From CAYYMH01 sp964472785 (lineage in GTDB: Bacteria; Zhuqueibacterota; Zhuqueibacteria; Thermofontimicrobiales; Thermofontimicrobiaceae), in the NCBI GenBank assembly GCA_964472785.1, contig CAYYMH010000031.1:1-45900 (forward strand): DNA of 45,900 bases, read 5' to 3'. Below the pieces are notes generated by a model. That model was not told where the DNA came from. It was given only the letters and a program-made list of their open reading frames with translations, and searched no databases. This document shows positions 44,866 to 45,900 of the stretch, in pieces (positions within the stretch are counted from its first letter, which is position 1; the number at the start of each line of letters is the position of its first letter). Position numbers and translations under genes: made by a program.

Positions 44866-45900
44866 CTATTGTTTGCTAGTAATTTTTTCAAACCGAGGAT
44901 CATTTCTGACATTTTCCAAACCGAGGTAAAATTTCAGACACGCAGGCGCGTAAACTTTAGATTCAATAATCTTTTCCAATGATTCCAACGCTAAATTATT
45001 TTTGCCAAGCAGCGAGTACATAACAGCTTGCCTGAGTAATACGCGATTTTTCCGAAGTAGATTCGTCTGAAAATCAAATGTTCTTTTTGCTTTTCTTATG
45101 AATTTTAAAGCGCTGGACTCATCTTTTTTTGCTGCAAATATTATAGCCAACTCGGAAAGAAAAAGATGATCGTCAGGACTGGGCTTTAGGGACTGTTCTG
45201 CGCTTATTTGTGCAGTATCATAGCATGTTACTGCTTTGGTAGCATCTCCCTGCAGCTCATAAATGTAACCTAATCTAAAATAATTCATGCCACCGCCGTT
45301 AATTTTAAGTGCGTTTAGCAAGTACTCTATAGCCTTACTCGTGTCATTTTGAAAAAAGTAAATTTGTCCAAGAGCAGATAAGGCTACCGAACTTTTGGGG
45401 TCCAATTGAAAAAGTTTTTCATAAGCATTTTTGGCTTCACTAAACCTACCATTTAAAAAACAAAAATATCCCTTTTGACCATACACCAGAGGAAGGTCCG
45501 GCTCTAATTCAATGGCAGTATCAAAATAGTCGTTAGCTAAATCAAGGAAGCCTTGTAACCAATTCGTAAATCCTAAATCAATGTAGGAGGTAACGTGGGC
45601 TGGATGGATAAGGAGAATCTTTTTGCTAATTTTTTTGGATTCTTCAAATCGTCCCCAAATCCATAAATTACGAGAAAGGCTGCGCATGGCATCGATAAAA
45701 TTGGGATTTAGTCGAATGGCTTCTTCATATTCTTTAATTGCATCATCAATTTTGTTTGGTCCCATTTCTCGATACAAATCTCCTAATGCTAGATGTACTT
45801 CAGCGCTATTTGGAGCAATAGATAATGCTTTTCTGATAAAGACTTCAGCACTATCAATGAGTGTAATGTTGCGGTTCATATACCACAGATATTGTCTTAA
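44866..45900 (-). CDS. TPR protein, 3' part (probable kinase-TPR paralogue), cut by window edge
   Basis: The frame is open to the window edge; an internal Met at 45879 is preceded in frame by LRQYLWY, so the true start probably lies outside. About 340 residues of TPR repeats are visible (AEVHLALGDLYREM, AIKEYEEAIRLNPNF, AKNAYEKLFQLDPKSSVALSALGQIY, and others). The last residues LGLENVRNDPRF closely match the end of the neighbouring kinase (DLDNVRNDPR). It is therefore probably the C-terminal sensor half of another kinase-TPR protein in a tandem array, but the kinase part is not in view, and a plain TPR protein is possible. Confidence 0.75.
   Translation of the reverse strand, partial: LRQYLWYMNRNITLIDSAEVFIRKALSIAPNSAEVHLALGDLYREMGPNKIDDAIKEYEEAIRLNPNFIDAMRSLSRNLWIWGRFEESKKISKKILLIHPAHVTSYIDLGFTNWLQGFLDLANDYFDTAIELEPDLPLVYGQKGYFCFLNGRFSEAKNAYEKLFQLDPKSSVALSALGQIYFFQNDTSKAIEYLLNALKINGGGMNYFRLGYIYELQGDATKAVTCYDTAQISAEQSLKPSPDDHLFLSELAIIFAAKKDESSALKFIRKAKRTFDFQTNLLRKNRVLLRQAVMYSLLGKNNLALESLEKIIESKVYAPACLKFYLGLENVRNDPRFEKITSKQ

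Overview
The window comes from a Gram-negative bacterium. It encodes BamA/TamA-like and large beta-barrel outer-membrane proteins, a lipoprotein, and a secreted metalloprotease ending in the NPFNPxT-type sorting tail that is typical of the FCB superphylum. The gene mix (PEGA-domain and TPR-fused Ser/Thr kinases, a tricorn-like protease, GH38 mannosidase, many FG-GAP and NHL propellers) and the AT-rich spacers full of short dispersed repeats suggest a Calditrichota/KSB1/Ignavibacteria-like lineage. This placement is inference. No rRNA, tRNA, CRISPR array, transposase or phage structural gene was seen.

Layout. 1-11.1 kb is mostly metabolic: a URO-D family protein (-); a short operon of a beta-class DNA methyltransferase, fructose-1,6-bisphosphatase and a hotdog thioesterase (+); a CPBP membrane protease; a small PD-(D/E)XK nuclease-like protein; an M28 peptidase and an amidohydrolase-3 lipoprotein (-); and a FabF-like ketoacyl synthase (+). 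11.2-12.0 kb is a RelE/ParE toxin-antitoxin pair bracketed by the real fabF 3' end and a second, diverged copy of that 3' end.

12.4-20.9 kb is the most interesting part: a compact four-gene phospho-signalling cluster. It holds (1) a membrane Ser/Thr kinase with a periplasmic PEGA array, (2) a protein with two cytoplasmic FHA domains, a membrane span, an eight-blade FG-GAP propeller and a second membrane span, (3) a PP2C phosphatase, and (4) a TPR protein fused to a degenerate class III cyclase-like domain and a pseudokinase. No type VI secretion genes accompany it. A plausible reading is an envelope-sensing phosphorylation switch with writer, reader, eraser and a catalytically dead scaffold.

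20.9-28 kb holds envelope genes on the minus strand (BamA-like, an 1139-residue barrel protein, an NHL propeller). 28-36 kb holds a GH38 mannosidase, a lone RsbW-type ATPase and a tricorn-like protease. 36.1-37.5 kb is an AbiEi/AbiEii toxin-antitoxin pair lying between two terminator hairpins with the same stem sequence. 37.7-45.9 kb (minus) holds a secreted M6 protease with palindromic sites upstream, a GAF/sigma-54 activator, a 42-codon relic of a kinase gene, a complete kinase-TPR gene whose kinase domain carries a translated palindromic repeat, and the 3' part of a further TPR gene running off the window.

All calls come from reading the sequence and translations. No database search was run, and names rest on recognised motifs.
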